From Bacteroidales bacterium (lineage in GTDB: Bacteria > Bacteroidota > Bacteroidia > Bacteroidales > Tenuifilaceae), in assembly GCA_013141385.1 (NCBI GenBank), contig JABFRB010000046.1, positions 1 through 34,978 of the forward strand: 34,978 bases of DNA, written 5' to 3'. Below are positions 15,685-23,351 of the stretch, piece after piece. Both the position numbers and the translations under genes were made by a program. The notes beneath the pieces were generated by a model that made no database searches, was not told the origin of the DNA, and saw only the letters and a program-made list of their open reading frames with translations. Within the stretch, counting starts at the first letter, position 1; every line of letters starts with the position of its first letter.

Positions 15685-15795
15685 GATGGAAGGTTGGAAT
15701 AATGAAATAATGAAATTTCTTGTAACTTTTTTCTTCCAAAATTGACTTCGCCGAGTTCCGCTTTGCTCCAGTTCCATTTTTCCATCATTCCAATT
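15685..15795. repeat. Octamer-periodic inverted-repeat element without a gene
   Basis: The left side has AATAATGA twice in tandem (15698-15713) after TTGG. The right side has TTCCATTT, TTCCATCA, TTCCAATT at 15772, 15780 and 15788, an exact 8-base period. Left TTGGAATAATGAAA and the complement of the right side, TTGGAATGATGGAA, agree at 12 of 14 positions. Same architecture as 5348-5428 and the arms at 6473-7013. Confidence 0.65.
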
Positions 15796-16007
15796 AAATT
15801 TTATGTGCATAATACTGATTAATATGCAATTAAACAACTCTTTATATCGAACTGACATTAATATACCAAATAATTTTAGCAATATAGATTCAAAACCTAT
15901 GATGATATTTTTTTATTGATTTTTTCAAATCTTTATACTCGAATCATCAACTTGTACATTATCCCTTAGGTATTTCATCTTCTTTTTTCATAGAAAAAAG
16001 ACAAAAC

Positions 16008-16041
16008 AAAAAAAGGAGAACCAATGGTCCTCCTTTTTTTT
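16008..16041 (-). terminator. Terminator of the HU gene
   Basis: AAAAAAAGGAG-a-ACC / GGT-c-CTCCTTTTTTT with an AAT loop, lying 14 bases after the HU stop. A and T runs on both sides make it work in either direction. Confidence 0.85.
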
Positions 16042-16054
16042 GTATGAAAAGCAA

Positions 16055-16327
16055 CTATTGTACGTGTCCGCTAAGATCACTACCTGGTTTGAATTTTACA
16101 ACCTTTTTAGCTTTAATAGTAATAGGTTTGCCAGTTTGAGGATTACGGCCAGTTCTTGCGCTTCTCTTATTAACTGAGAATGAACCAAAACCTACAAGAG
16201 CTACTCTATCGCCTTTTTTTAGAGCTGTACCAGTTGTTTTTACAAAAGCGTCAAGAGCTTTTTTAGCATCTGCTTTAGTTAAACCAGCTTCACCTGCAAT
16301 TGCATCGATAAGTTGTGCTTTGTTCAT
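16055..16327 (-). CDS. HU-family nucleoid DNA-binding protein
   Basis: A 90-residue histone-like protein that bends and compacts DNA as a dimer. It has the complete fold: helical N-terminus NKAQLIDAIAGEAGLTKADA, dimer strand VALVGFGSFSV, the DNA-binding arm ARTGRNPQTGKPI with the Pro that intercalates at bends, and the closing helix VKFKPGSDLSGHV. Length is the classical 90. It is a single gene with a strong -33/-7 promoter, a roughly 40-base leader and its own terminator, consistent with high expression. Whether it is the main HU or a paralogue cannot be decided here. Confidence 0.95.
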   Translation of the reverse strand: MNKAQLIDAIAGEAGLTKADAKKALDAFVKTTGTALKKGDRVALVGFGSFSVNKRSARTGRNPQTGKPITIKAKKVVKFKPGSDLSGHVQ

Positions 16328-16374
16328 AATTGTACTTTTTTAGGGTTAATAATAGTTAGTTGACCATCACATTA

Positions 16375-16405
16375 CAAAGATAGCGTATTTATTGGGTTCT
16401 CCAAA
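16375..16405 (-). promoter_or_regulatory. Promoter of the HU gene
   Basis: On the minus strand, -33 TTTG (16405-16402), a 19-base spacer and -7 TATCTTTG (16382-16375) match the Bacteroidota consensus in both boxes. Transcription should start near 16368. Confidence 0.75.
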
Positions 16406-16551
16406 TTTTTTATCAAATAAATTATGTAAAAGTGGCGTTTTTTTTGCCTTTCACAAGATCCGTTGATTTTGTTAACGCTAAATTATTGAAAAATTCTTTA
16501 ATAAAGCAAAGGTTTTGTCAATAAAAATAAAATATTTTTTAACAAAAGGAT

Positions 16552-16581
16552 TTTGAAAAAATAAAAAAGAAATTACCTTTG
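16552..16581 (+). promoter_or_regulatory. Promoter of the first tRNA-Ser gene
   Basis: -33 TTTG at 16552-16555, an 18-base spacer and -7 TACCTTTG at 16574-16581. The predicted start falls at or just before the first base of the mature tRNA (16588), so little or no 5' leader is expected. Confidence 0.75.
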
Positions 16582-16587
16582 CCCCCC

Positions 16588-16674
16588 GGAGAAATGGCAG
16601 AGCGGTCGAATGCGGCGGTCTTGAAAACCGTTGACCTCGCGAGGGGTCCGGGGGTTCGAATCCCTCTTTCTCCG
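16588..16674 (+). tRNA. tRNA-Ser (anticodon TGA)
   Basis: An 87-base class II tRNA. The acceptor arms GGAGAAA (16588-16594) and TTTCTCC (16667-16673) pair fully, with discriminator G. The anticodon stem-loop reads CGGTC-TTGAAAA-CCG with TGA as anticodon. A long variable arm (GACCTCGCGAGGGGTC) typical of serine tRNA precedes the T arm GGGGGTTCGAATCCCTC. CCA is not encoded. Confidence 0.95.
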
Positions 16675-16687
16675 CTTCAAATCATGG

Positions 16688-16717
16688 AAAAAACCCGTTT
16701 TTTAACGGGTTTTTTTT
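16688..16717 (+). terminator. Terminator after the first tRNA-Ser
   Basis: A 12-bp stem AAAAAACCCGTT / AACGGGTTTTTT with a TTTT loop and a T run, 13 bases after the tRNA. Confidence 0.85.
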
Positions 16718-16782
16718 GATTTTTCAGGCTTTGCATCTATTTTTTCATTTGAACTTCTCAGAAAAAACAAGAAAAATTGTTG

Positions 16783-16813
16783 TTGTTAAATCGACCGAAA
16801 GTATCTACTTTTG
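16783..16813 (+). promoter_or_regulatory. Promoter of the second tRNA-Ser gene
   Basis: TTG at 16783-16785, a 20-base spacer and -7 TACTTTTG at 16806-16813. The -7 box matches fully and the -33 is partial. The predicted start is about 15-20 bases before the tRNA. Confidence 0.65.
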
Positions 16814-16836
16814 CAATCCCTGTTCAAATAGTAATT

Positions 16837-16925
16837 GGAGAGATGCCGGAGCGGTCGAACGGGGCGGTCTCGAAAACCGTTGATCTAGGTAACTGGATCC
16901 GAGGGTTCGAATCCCTCTCTCTCCG
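16837..16925 (+). tRNA. tRNA-Ser (anticodon CGA)
   Basis: An 89-base class II tRNA with acceptor arms GGAGAGA (16837-16843) and TCTCTCC (16918-16924), discriminator G, anticodon loop CTCGAAA (anticodon CGA), long variable arm and T arm GAGGGTTCGAATCCCTC (16901-16917). CCA is not encoded. It is clearly a paralogue of the tRNA-Ser(TGA) 160 bases upstream. Confidence 0.95.
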
Positions 16926-16927
16926 CA

Positions 16928-16962
16928 AAAAAAACGAAAGTCCTTATGACTTTCGTTTTTTT
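16928..16962 (+). terminator. Terminator after the second tRNA-Ser
   Basis: AAAAAAACGAAAGTC / GACTTTCGTTTTTTT, a 15-bp stem with a CTTAT loop, starting two bases after the tRNA. The A/T runs allow action in both directions. Confidence 0.85.
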
Positions 16963-17036
16963 GTTATCAATACTCTCCAGTTTCTTTTAAGGTAATAATG
17001 CCAAAATTAGTTGGTGATTTTGTTTTTATCTCATAA

Positions 17037-17092
17037 AAATTTCTTTAGAAATCCTCTCTCACAAATGGGTGGAGAGGTTTATAAAGAAATTT
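17037..17092. repeat. Long imperfect hairpin in the 317-base gap before the ABC exporter
   Basis: Outer arms AAATTTCTTTA (17037-17047) and TAAAGAAATTT (17082-17092) pair perfectly over 11 bp, and inner arms CCTCTC (17053-17058) and GAGAGG (17072-17077) over 6 bp. A T run follows on the plus strand. It is not directly behind any gene end (the exporter stop is 151 bases away). Nothing else was found in 16963-17242. Confidence 0.5.
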
Positions 17093-17242
17093 TTTTCATC
17101 ATCTATTGAAACACCCTCCAATAGAGTATCAGTAAACTCAATAAGAACAAGAGGTGTATGAGTTTTTAACAACTATTTTTGGCATATATACCCTTTTAAT
17201 GAAGTAACGCTGGAATCATATAATATATAAATAGGTATAGCC

Positions 17243-19063
17243 TTATAAGGTTTGTAGGTTATATAGTTTTGTATAAATCCCATTCAGAACTATCAAATCC
17301 TCGTGTTTCCCTCTTTCAACAATCTCTCCTTCGTGGAGAACACAAATAAGATCTGCATTACGAACTGTTGAAAGCCTATGGGCAATTACCAATGAGGTAC
17401 GATGCTTCATTAGATTTTCGATTGCCTCTTGTACTAATTTTTCTGATTCAGTATCTAGTGCACTTGTAGCCTCATCGAGAATCATAATTGGGGGGTTTTT
17501 AAGAATAGCTCTAGCTATACTTACCCGTTGGCGCTGACCTCCAGAAAGTTTACTGCCTCTATCCCCAATATTTGAATAGTAACCATTGGGCGTGGCAACA
17601 ATAAAATCGTTTGCATTAGCTATTTTGGCAGCACTAGTAACAAATTCTTCCGAAGTATTCTCAACGCCAAATGCTATATTATTGAAAAATGTATCGTTAA
17701 AAAGTATTGGCTCTTGGTTAACATTTCCCATTAATCCACGAAGACTTTCAAGGGTATACTCCTTTATATTAATACCATCAATCAAAATTTCACCCTCCTC
17801 AAGATCATAGAATCTGGGAAGTAAGTCGACCATAGTGCTTTTACCCGATCCTGATTGTCCAACAAGTGCAACCGTTTTTCCTTTTTCAATTGTTAGGTTA
17901 ATATTTTTAAGAACATAATCATCCTCGTATTTAAAACTTACATTCTTATATTCAATAATCGATTCAAAACTTTTTATTGCTTTTGCGTCCACACTATTTT
18001 TAATACTGTTTTCAGCACTAAGAATAGTATCAATACGATCAGCCGAAGCCAATCCCTTAATAATATTAAAATATGCGCTAGAAAATGATTTTGCAGGGTT
18101 TATAATCATATAGAAACAGGCTACATAACCAATTAGAACCTCCCCAGAAAGATTACTATTCCCGCTAAGAATAAGTTTTCCGCCATACCATAGTACAAGT
18201 GCAATAACTACTGTTCCTAAAAATTCACTTAATGGTGAGGCTAGGTCTCGTCTCCGCCACATTTTGATCATAAGACGAGTGTAAAAACTATTGGTATTCT
18301 CAAAACGCTTCGTAACCTTTCCTTCAGCATTGAATGCTTTAATGATTCGAAGTCCTCCAAGCGTCTCCTCAATAATCGAGAGAAGAGTGCCCATCCTTTT
18401 TTGCCCCTTAAAGGATGTTTTCTTCAAGTTTTTACCAATTCGACCAATTATAAAACCAGCAATAGGTAATAAGATAAGTACAAACATTGTTAAGCTGGGA
18501 CTCATCTTAATTAGTATCAATAGATATACAATAATTGCAATAGGATCTCTAAAAAACATTTCCAGAGATCTAATTATTGAAACTTCTATCTCATTAACGT
18601 CATTGGTCATTTTACTAATAATGTCGCCTTTCTTCTCATCAGAAAAATAACTTAATGGCAATACCATAATCTTTTGAAATAGAGCATTCCTTATATCCTT
18701 AACTACGCCATTCCTAATTGGAGCCAAAAACCATAAAGCAAGATATGAGAAAAGATTTTTCAAAAAAGAGGTGACGATAACTAAAACAATTATAAATAAC
18801 AGCGCTTTGGCTTTGCCATGTTCCGTGATTATTTGGGATACCAAATAATTAAAGTATTGAGTTATTGAGTCGACATTAAACGTAAATTCTGGTTTTACAT
18901 CAACTAAAGGTTGTGTTCCAAAAAGCACTTTTAAGAAGGGGATTGCCATTAAAATTGAAAACAAGCCAAAAGCAGTTCCCAAAAGATTGGTGGTAATATT
19001 AGCTATTGCTTGCCATTTATAAGGATATATAAAGCGGAAAACCTTAAAAAATCTTTTCATCAA
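17243..19063 (-). CDS. MsbA-like ABC exporter (fused permease and ATPase)
   Basis: Half-transporter that dimerises to flip or export lipids, LPS core or drugs across the inner membrane. A six-helix transmembrane domain spans about 15-335 (segments near 17-45, 88-112, 168-185, 190-208, 283-300, 310-322). The nucleotide-binding domain follows: Walker A GQSGSGKST (about 402-410), Q-loop VNQEP, signature LSGGQRQR (about 508), Walker B IMILDEATSALD and switch IAHRLST. Length 606 suits MsbA-like proteins. The N-terminal coupling helix DEKKGDIISKMTNDV is typical. Substrate is not certain; lipid A export is the usual role in this phylum. Single gene with its own promoter. Confidence 0.9.
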   Translation of the reverse strand: MMKRFFKVFRFIYPYKWQAIANITTNLLGTAFGLFSILMAIPFLKVLFGTQPLVDVKPEFTFNVDSITQYFNYLVSQIITEHGKAKALLFIIVLVIVTSFLKNLFSYLALWFLAPIRNGVVKDIRNALFQKIMVLPLSYFSDEKKGDIISKMTNDVNEIEVSIIRSLEMFFRDPIAIIVYLLILIKMSPSLTMFVLILLPIAGFIIGRIGKNLKKTSFKGQKRMGTLLSIIEETLGGLRIIKAFNAEGKVTKRFENTNSFYTRLMIKMWRRRDLASPLSEFLGTVVIALVLWYGGKLILSGNSNLSGEVLIGYVACFYMIINPAKSFSSAYFNIIKGLASADRIDTILSAENSIKNSVDAKAIKSFESIIEYKNVSFKYEDDYVLKNINLTIEKGKTVALVGQSGSGKSTMVDLLPRFYDLEEGEILIDGINIKEYTLESLRGLMGNVNQEPILFNDTFFNNIAFGVENTSEEFVTSAAKIANANDFIVATPNGYYSNIGDRGSKLSGGQRQRVSIARAILKNPPIMILDEATSALDTESEKLVQEAIENLMKHRTSLVIAHRLSTVRNADLICVLHEGEIVERGKHEDLIVLNGIYTKLYNLQTL

Positions 19064-19101
19064 CGTTAATTATTGTAATGTTAGTAGCATTTGATTTCGG
19101 A

Positions 19102-19109
19102 CAAAGGTA
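19102..19109 (-). promoter_or_regulatory. -7 promoter box of the ABC exporter gene
   Basis: Minus strand TACCTTTG, a full match to TAnnTTTG, 39 bases before the ATG. No clear TTTG at the right distance upstream. Confidence 0.5.
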
Positions 19110-19168
19110 AAAAATATAATTTGTGGTAAACACCTTATAATATATTATTACAATCGAGATTAATGCCT

Positions 19169-20515
19169 TTAATAAAGACCCGTATAACTAAAAGGTGTAA
19201 TAAGTTTCAGTTGCTCTTTAATTTGGGGGCTAACCTCTAAATTATCAATAAACTGAACAACATCATTCTGTGATATGGGTTTATTAGTTCTAGTTAGGTT
19301 CTTTAGGACTTCGTATGGATTAGGATAACCCTCACGTCTAAGAATAGTTTGGATTGCTTCTGCCACTACAGTCCAATTTTTATTCAAATCGTTATTTATG
19401 GCTTCAGCATTAAGCAGTAGTTTATCAAAACCTTTTAAGGTAGACTTAAATGAAATAAGGGTATGTGCCATCGGCACACCTATATTCCTCAACACAGTGC
19501 TATCAGTTAAATCGCGCTGCAAGCGGGATATTGGTAATTTAGCCGAAAGATGTTCGAAAATTGCATTTGCCATACCAAAATTACCTTCAGCATTCTCAAA
19601 ATCTATTGGATTTACTTTATGCGGCATTGCAGATGATCCAATTTCGCCTTTTTTGATCTTTTGTTTGAAATAATCCATCGACACATATGTCCAAATATCC
19701 CTGCACAAATCGATGAGAATAGTGTTAATCCTCTTCATGCAATCAAACTGTGCTGCTAAATTATCGTAATGCTCAATTTGAGTTGTTGTTTGAGAACGAT
19801 TAAGTCCAAGGATTTGATTTACAAATCTATTTGCAAATGCAACCCAATCGATTTCAGGATATGCAATGTGGTGAGCATTAAGATTACCAGTAGCTCCGCC
19901 AAATTTAGCAGATAATGGTATGCTTTTAAGCTGCTTAACTTGTACTTCTAAGCGTTCAACAAATACTTTTATCTCCTTACCTAGGCATGTTGGAGAGGCC
20001 GGTTGTCCGTGTGTTCTTGCAAGCAAAGGAACATCCCTCCATTCATTGGAAAAATATTTTAATTTTTCAATAACCTGTTCAAGATAGGGAAAGTACACAT
20101 CATTTAACGAATCCCTTAACATTAAGGGGAATGCCGTATTATTAATATCCTGTGAGGTTAACCCAAAATGAATAAACTCCTTAAAATCACCCAAATTATT
20201 CAAATCAAATTTCTCCTTTAAAAAATACTCAACAGCCTTTACATCATGATTTGTAGTTTTCTCAATTTCCTTAATTTGCAGGGCATCTTCAAAGGAAAAA
20301 TTACTACAAATTTCTCTCACAACTCCGAATGATGATTTATCAACCTTAGTTAATTGAGGAAGGGGTAACTCACATAGAGCAATAAAATATTCAACCTCTA
20401 CAAAAACTCGATATTTGATTAGTGCAAACTCCGAAAAGAAGGATGAATACTCTTCAATTTTATCTCTATATCTACCGTCGATTGGCGAAATTGCAGTTAA
20501 TTGAGTAAAGTCCAT
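19169..20515 (-). CDS. purB: Adenylosuccinate lyase
   Basis: Fumarase/aspartase-superfamily enzyme that releases fumarate from SAICAR and from adenylosuccinate in purine synthesis. Recognisable segments are LTAISPIDGRYRDK at the N-terminus (typical of the E. coli-like branch), TTNHDVKAVEYFLKE, EFIHFGLTSQDINNTA, ARTHGQPASPTCLGKE and the signature GSSAMPHKVNPIDFENAEG containing the catalytic Ser loop. Length 448 from ATG 20515 is standard. A TTG at 20539 would add eight residues but overlaps the promoter -7 box, so it is rejected. It stands alone, divergent from mqnA. Confidence 0.95.
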   Translation of the reverse strand: MDFTQLTAISPIDGRYRDKIEEYSSFFSEFALIKYRVFVEVEYFIALCELPLPQLTKVDKSSFGVVREICSNFSFEDALQIKEIEKTTNHDVKAVEYFLKEKFDLNNLGDFKEFIHFGLTSQDINNTAFPLMLRDSLNDVYFPYLEQVIEKLKYFSNEWRDVPLLARTHGQPASPTCLGKEIKVFVERLEVQVKQLKSIPLSAKFGGATGNLNAHHIAYPEIDWVAFANRFVNQILGLNRSQTTTQIEHYDNLAAQFDCMKRINTILIDLCRDIWTYVSMDYFKQKIKKGEIGSSAMPHKVNPIDFENAEGNFGMANAIFEHLSAKLPISRLQRDLTDSTVLRNIGVPMAHTLISFKSTLKGFDKLLLNAEAINNDLNKNWTVVAEAIQTILRREGYPNPYEVLKNLTRTNKPISQNDVVQFIDNLEVSPQIKEQLKLITPFSYTGLY

Positions 20516-20536
20516 AGTCAACTTTTTATTAAGAGT

Positions 20537-20544
20537 CAAAGTTA
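20537..20544 (-). promoter_or_regulatory. -7 promoter box of purB
   Basis: Minus strand TAACTTTG, matching TAnnTTTG, 21 bases before the ATG at 20515. It decides the start codon, since the alternative TTG at 20539 lies within the box. Confidence 0.5.
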
Positions 20545-20706
20545 ATAAAGAACCCTTGAAATTCGCTAATCTATTAGAAGATAGATTTAAAACATCATTA
20601 TTTAATGGGTTATGGAACTCTTTTGTTCTGTTTTTACTAATTTCGTAGCAAGGTAAATAAACCTTTCTACTTATAAGTTGTTAAAGGACAATAAATAATT
20701 TAAAAG

Positions 20707-21462
20707 ATGATAGAAAAGATTAGGGTATCGGCAGTATCATATTTAAACTCTATTCCTTTTGTTTACGGGTTACAAAATTCAAGTATATTAGAAAAAATAA
20801 ACTTGTCGTTAGATTATCCGGCGGAATGCGCACGAAAACTTGCTGATGATGAAGTCGATATAGGATTAGTTCCTGTAGCTGTCATACCATCTCTACCTTA
20901 TTATAATATTATTTCTGATTTCTGCATAGGCGCTGAAGGGCCTGTAAGAACTGTTGTGCTACTTAGCAACTCACCAATTGAAACTCTCGATAGAATTTAC
21001 CTTGATTATCAATCAAGAACATCTGTTATGTTGATTAAAGTTTTATCGAATAATCTTTGGAAAATCAAACCCGAATGGATTCCCTATACCCCACAACATA
21101 CATTAAATGACATCGATCCTTATGATGGAATTGTAATAATTGGCGATAGGGTATTTGAACTTGAATCCAAATTTAAATATCGATACGATCTTGCTGAAGA
21201 ATGGATTAGGCTAACAGGTTTACCATTTGTATTTGCTGCCTGGACAGCAAATAAGCAAATTGACAAAACCTTCCTTTACTCATTTAACCAGTCCCTAAAA
21301 CTGGGAGTTGATAATATTGATGCATCTATTGATTCGCTCACTGCACTTAATATAAGTAGGCTTGATGCTCAGCTATATTTTAAGAATAATATCTCATTCG
21401 ACTTGAACAGTAAAAAAAGGGAAGCATTAAAACTATTTTGGAGTCTTAGTAAAGAGATTTAA
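20707..21462 (+). CDS. mqnA: Chorismate dehydratase of the futalosine menaquinone pathway
   Basis: MqnA converts chorismate to 3-[(1-carboxyvinyl)oxy]benzoate, the first step of the futalosine route to menaquinone. It has a periplasmic-binding-protein-like fold without a signal peptide. Family marks are RVSAVSYLNSIPFVYGL at the start, DYPAECARKLADDEVDIGLVPVA, IGAEGPVRTVVLLS, the LDYQSRTSV substrate turn, and IIGDRVFE followed by LTGLPFVFAAWTANK. Length 251 is usual. Other pathway genes (mqnB, C, D) are not in this window, so they must lie elsewhere. The acetyltransferase gene begins nine bases after it. Confidence 0.9.
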   Translation: MIEKIRVSAVSYLNSIPFVYGLQNSSILEKINLSLDYPAECARKLADDEVDIGLVPVAVIPSLPYYNIISDFCIGAEGPVRTVVLLSNSPIETLDRIYLDYQSRTSVMLIKVLSNNLWKIKPEWIPYTPQHTLNDIDPYDGIVIIGDRVFELESKFKYRYDLAEEWIRLTGLPFVFAAWTANKQIDKTFLYSFNQSLKLGVDNIDASIDSLTALNISRLDAQLYFKNNISFDLNSKKREALKLFWSLSKEI

Positions 21463-21471
21463 CTTAAAATT

Positions 21472-21909
21472 ATGGAAAAAATTACAATAAGAGATTTTAC
21501 AGCATCTGATTATCAAGGATTAATGAATGTTTGGCAATTTACAAATCTCGGCAGTGCTCAACGGGGAGATAACCTCGAAATCATTGAGCAAAGCATTAAT
21601 ATGGGCGGTAAGATGCTAGTTGTTGAATCATCAAATAATGAAATTATTGGCACATCATGGATGACCTTTGATGGGAGAAGAATTCATCTTCACCACTTCG
21701 GTATTCATCCTAAATATCAACGTAAAGGGATAGGATTAAAACTGGCAAAAGAATCACTCAAATTCGTTAAGCAAAAAGGTTATCAGGTAAAGTTAGAGGT
21801 TCATAAAAACAATATTGCGGCAATAGAACTTTATAAAAATTTAGGTTTCACCTATTTAGGTGATTATGATGTATACATCATACGAGATATTGGAATCATC
21901 GAAGGATAG
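21472..21909 (+). CDS. GNAT-family N-acetyltransferase
   Basis: A 145-residue acetyl-CoA-dependent acetyltransferase. The motif A strand and pyrophosphate loop are HLHHFGIHPKYQRKGIGLKL (Q-R-K-G-I-G), followed by motif B in VHKNNIAAIELYKNLGF. Nine bases separate it from mqnA, so the two are probably one transcript, although a link with menaquinone synthesis is not implied. Its stop overlaps the convergent HAD gene by 14 bases. Substrate unknown (a small amine or a protein N-terminus are both possible). Confidence 0.87.
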   Translation: MEKITIRDFTASDYQGLMNVWQFTNLGSAQRGDNLEIIEQSINMGGKMLVVESSNNEIIGTSWMTFDGRRIHLHHFGIHPKYQRKGIGLKLAKESLKFVKQKGYQVKLEVHKNNIAAIELYKNLGFTYLGDYDVYIIRDIGIIEG

Positions 21910-22723
21910 TCAGCGCATCCTTTACTGCAAAATTAAAACCATACTCATTGTTAGATGGTACAACCTTATAATGTTTTTTTAACTCATCAGGTGCATTCGA
22001 AACAACATAAGAAAGTTCTATAAAATCGAGCATATCCAAATCGTTAAAGTCGTTTCCAATTGCAATAACCTCATTTCTCTTACATTTCACCTCGTCACCA
22101 CAAAGCCAACTTATTCCATAGGCTTTTGAAACATCAAGTGGAAAAATTTCCATCCAAATTGAAACTCCATCCGAAGGGGATGTTGTTCTAATAACCTTTA
22201 ATTTTGGAAACTTATTACTTAATCGGGTAAATAACTCGGTATCATTAGGTAGAACAGCTATTATTTGGGTTGCTCCATTCGGAAAATCGATACCTGAAAT
22301 ATATGGTCTACAAAATGCTCTATATGTCTCTATTCTCCTGTCAAAATCGGAGTTTTCATTATTTGTTGAATGGTAAAGAAAACAATGATTGTGAGGTATT
22401 GGCTCATGAACCATAAAATCAATTCCATGTGTAATTAAATCATCAACAACAGATTGAACCTCGTGCTGATATAGAAGACGAGAATTCAATATCTGTTTAT
22501 CGCTCCATCGAATCACACCAGCACCAGAAGAAAAAATTATATAGTCAATTGGAAAATCATCCGATAAAACCTTATTAATTGAGTAAAGCGAACGACCTGT
22601 GGCAATTGTTCTTACTATCCCCATTTCACCTAAACTGAATAATGTTTCTAGGACAGGTTTCTCAGCAATAGCATCACTATTCAGCAGTGTACCATCAAGA
22701 TCAGTAACAACCATTTTCAGCAT
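21896..22723 (-). CDS. Cof-type HAD-superfamily phosphatase
   Basis: Cytoplasmic phosphatase of HAD subclass IIB. Motif I is VVTDLDGTLLNSD (nucleophile and acid/base Asp), motif II is TIATGRS, the conserved Lys is in the DVSKAYGISWL segment, and motif IV is IAIGNDFNDLDML. The insert between motifs II and III forms the C2B cap that selects substrate. Length 275 is typical. Sugar phosphates or pyridoxal phosphate are common substrates in the family, but the specificity cannot be read here. Single gene, convergent with the acetyltransferase; the 270-base upstream gap shows nothing clear beyond an imperfect TATCTTTA. Confidence 0.88.
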   Translation of the reverse strand: MLKMVVTDLDGTLLNSDAIAEKPVLETLFSLGEMGIVRTIATGRSLYSINKVLSDDFPIDYIIFSSGAGVIRWSDKQILNSRLLYQHEVQSVVDDLITHGIDFMVHEPIPHNHCFLYHSTNNENSDFDRRIETYRAFCRPYISGIDFPNGATQIIAVLPNDTELFTRLSNKFPKLKVIRTTSPSDGVSIWMEIFPLDVSKAYGISWLCGDEVKCKRNEVIAIGNDFNDLDMLDFIELSYVVSNAPDELKKHYKVVPSNNEYGFNFAVKDALTILR

Positions 22724-22993
22724 AAAAAAACATAAAAGGAATGCTCAAAGATAACTATTAAGTAAAAACCATTCTCATTCATCAAAATCTGAATTCTCAA
22801 CCAAACAAGTCATCATAAAAATCGTTTAATAACATATATCAACTTCCTGATTTTATTAATTATACTCAATAATGTTGTGGCTTCTAGGAATGGTTAATAA
22901 AATTAACGTTAAGTAACAGTTAAATAATTTTTAATTCCAATTAGCATTTCATATATTTAAGCCCCATTTGATATCTTTAAAATCTTAACAAAT

Positions 22994-23254
22994 ATGACCA
23001 AATTAATAACATTTAATGAGTTAAGGAGGATAAAAGACAATCTTCCTTCAGGGAGTATGCAACATATCGCAGACAGATTAAACGTGAATGTCGAAACTGT
23101 ACGTAATTATTTTGGCGGAACAAATTACGAAAAGGGAGGTGCAGTAGGCTTTCACGTTGAGCAGGGACCCGATGGCGGGATTGTTACATTAGATGATTCA
23201 ACGATACTAGATATGGCTAATGAGCTTATCACAAGGTCGGGGGAATTGGTGTAG
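22994..23254 (+). CDS. Small helix-turn-helix protein conserved in Bacteroidota
   Basis: An 86-residue protein whose N-terminal half contains a likely helix-turn-helix: SMQHIADRLNVNVETVRNYF (about 21-40), with 'xxIAxxLxVxxxTVRxY' spacing seen in DNA-binding regulators. The C-terminal part (GFHVEQGPDGGIVTLDD, then a helix) may be a dimerisation element. It is a single gene with a good terminator 25 bases downstream. A DNA-binding role is inferred from the motif only; I cannot name a family or a target. Confidence 0.7.
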   Translation: MTKLITFNELRRIKDNLPSGSMQHIADRLNVNVETVRNYFGGTNYEKGGAVGFHVEQGPDGGIVTLDDSTILDMANELITRSGELV

Positions 23255-23278
23255 AAAACATTATATCTTCAAACTAAA

Positions 23279-23316
23279 AAAGCAGGATAAAAAATTGTCC
23301 TGCTTTCTATTTTTTA
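23279..23316 (+). terminator. Terminator after the small HTH gene
   Basis: A 9-bp perfect stem AAAGCAGGA / TCCTGCTTT with a 10-base loop, followed by CTATTTTTT. Confidence 0.85.
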
Positions 23317-23351
23317 CGAAATTCGAGCAACGATTTAACTAACTAATTTTA

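Larger units (their letters stand above)
15572..16054. other. Gene-poor gap between the methyltransferase and HU genes
   Basis: 483 bases with no convincing gene. It contains the octamer-periodic inverted element (15685-15795) and the HU terminator (16008-16041). An 83-codon minus-strand frame through the element has no recognisable domain and is treated as chance. Confidence 0.6.

Noticed and set aside
15631-15882. An 83-codon minus-strand frame
   Set aside because: It is coded by the octamer-periodic element and has no domain, no ribosome site and an odd composition.
16777-16995. A 72-codon frame on the plus strand
   Set aside because: It runs through tRNA-Ser(CGA) and its terminator; the peptide (MPERSNGAVSKTVDLGN) is the familiar translation artefact of a serine tRNA.
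20516-20539. TTG start of purB
   Set aside because: It overlaps the TAACTTTG -7 box, and the ATG at 20515 begins the conserved family N-terminus.
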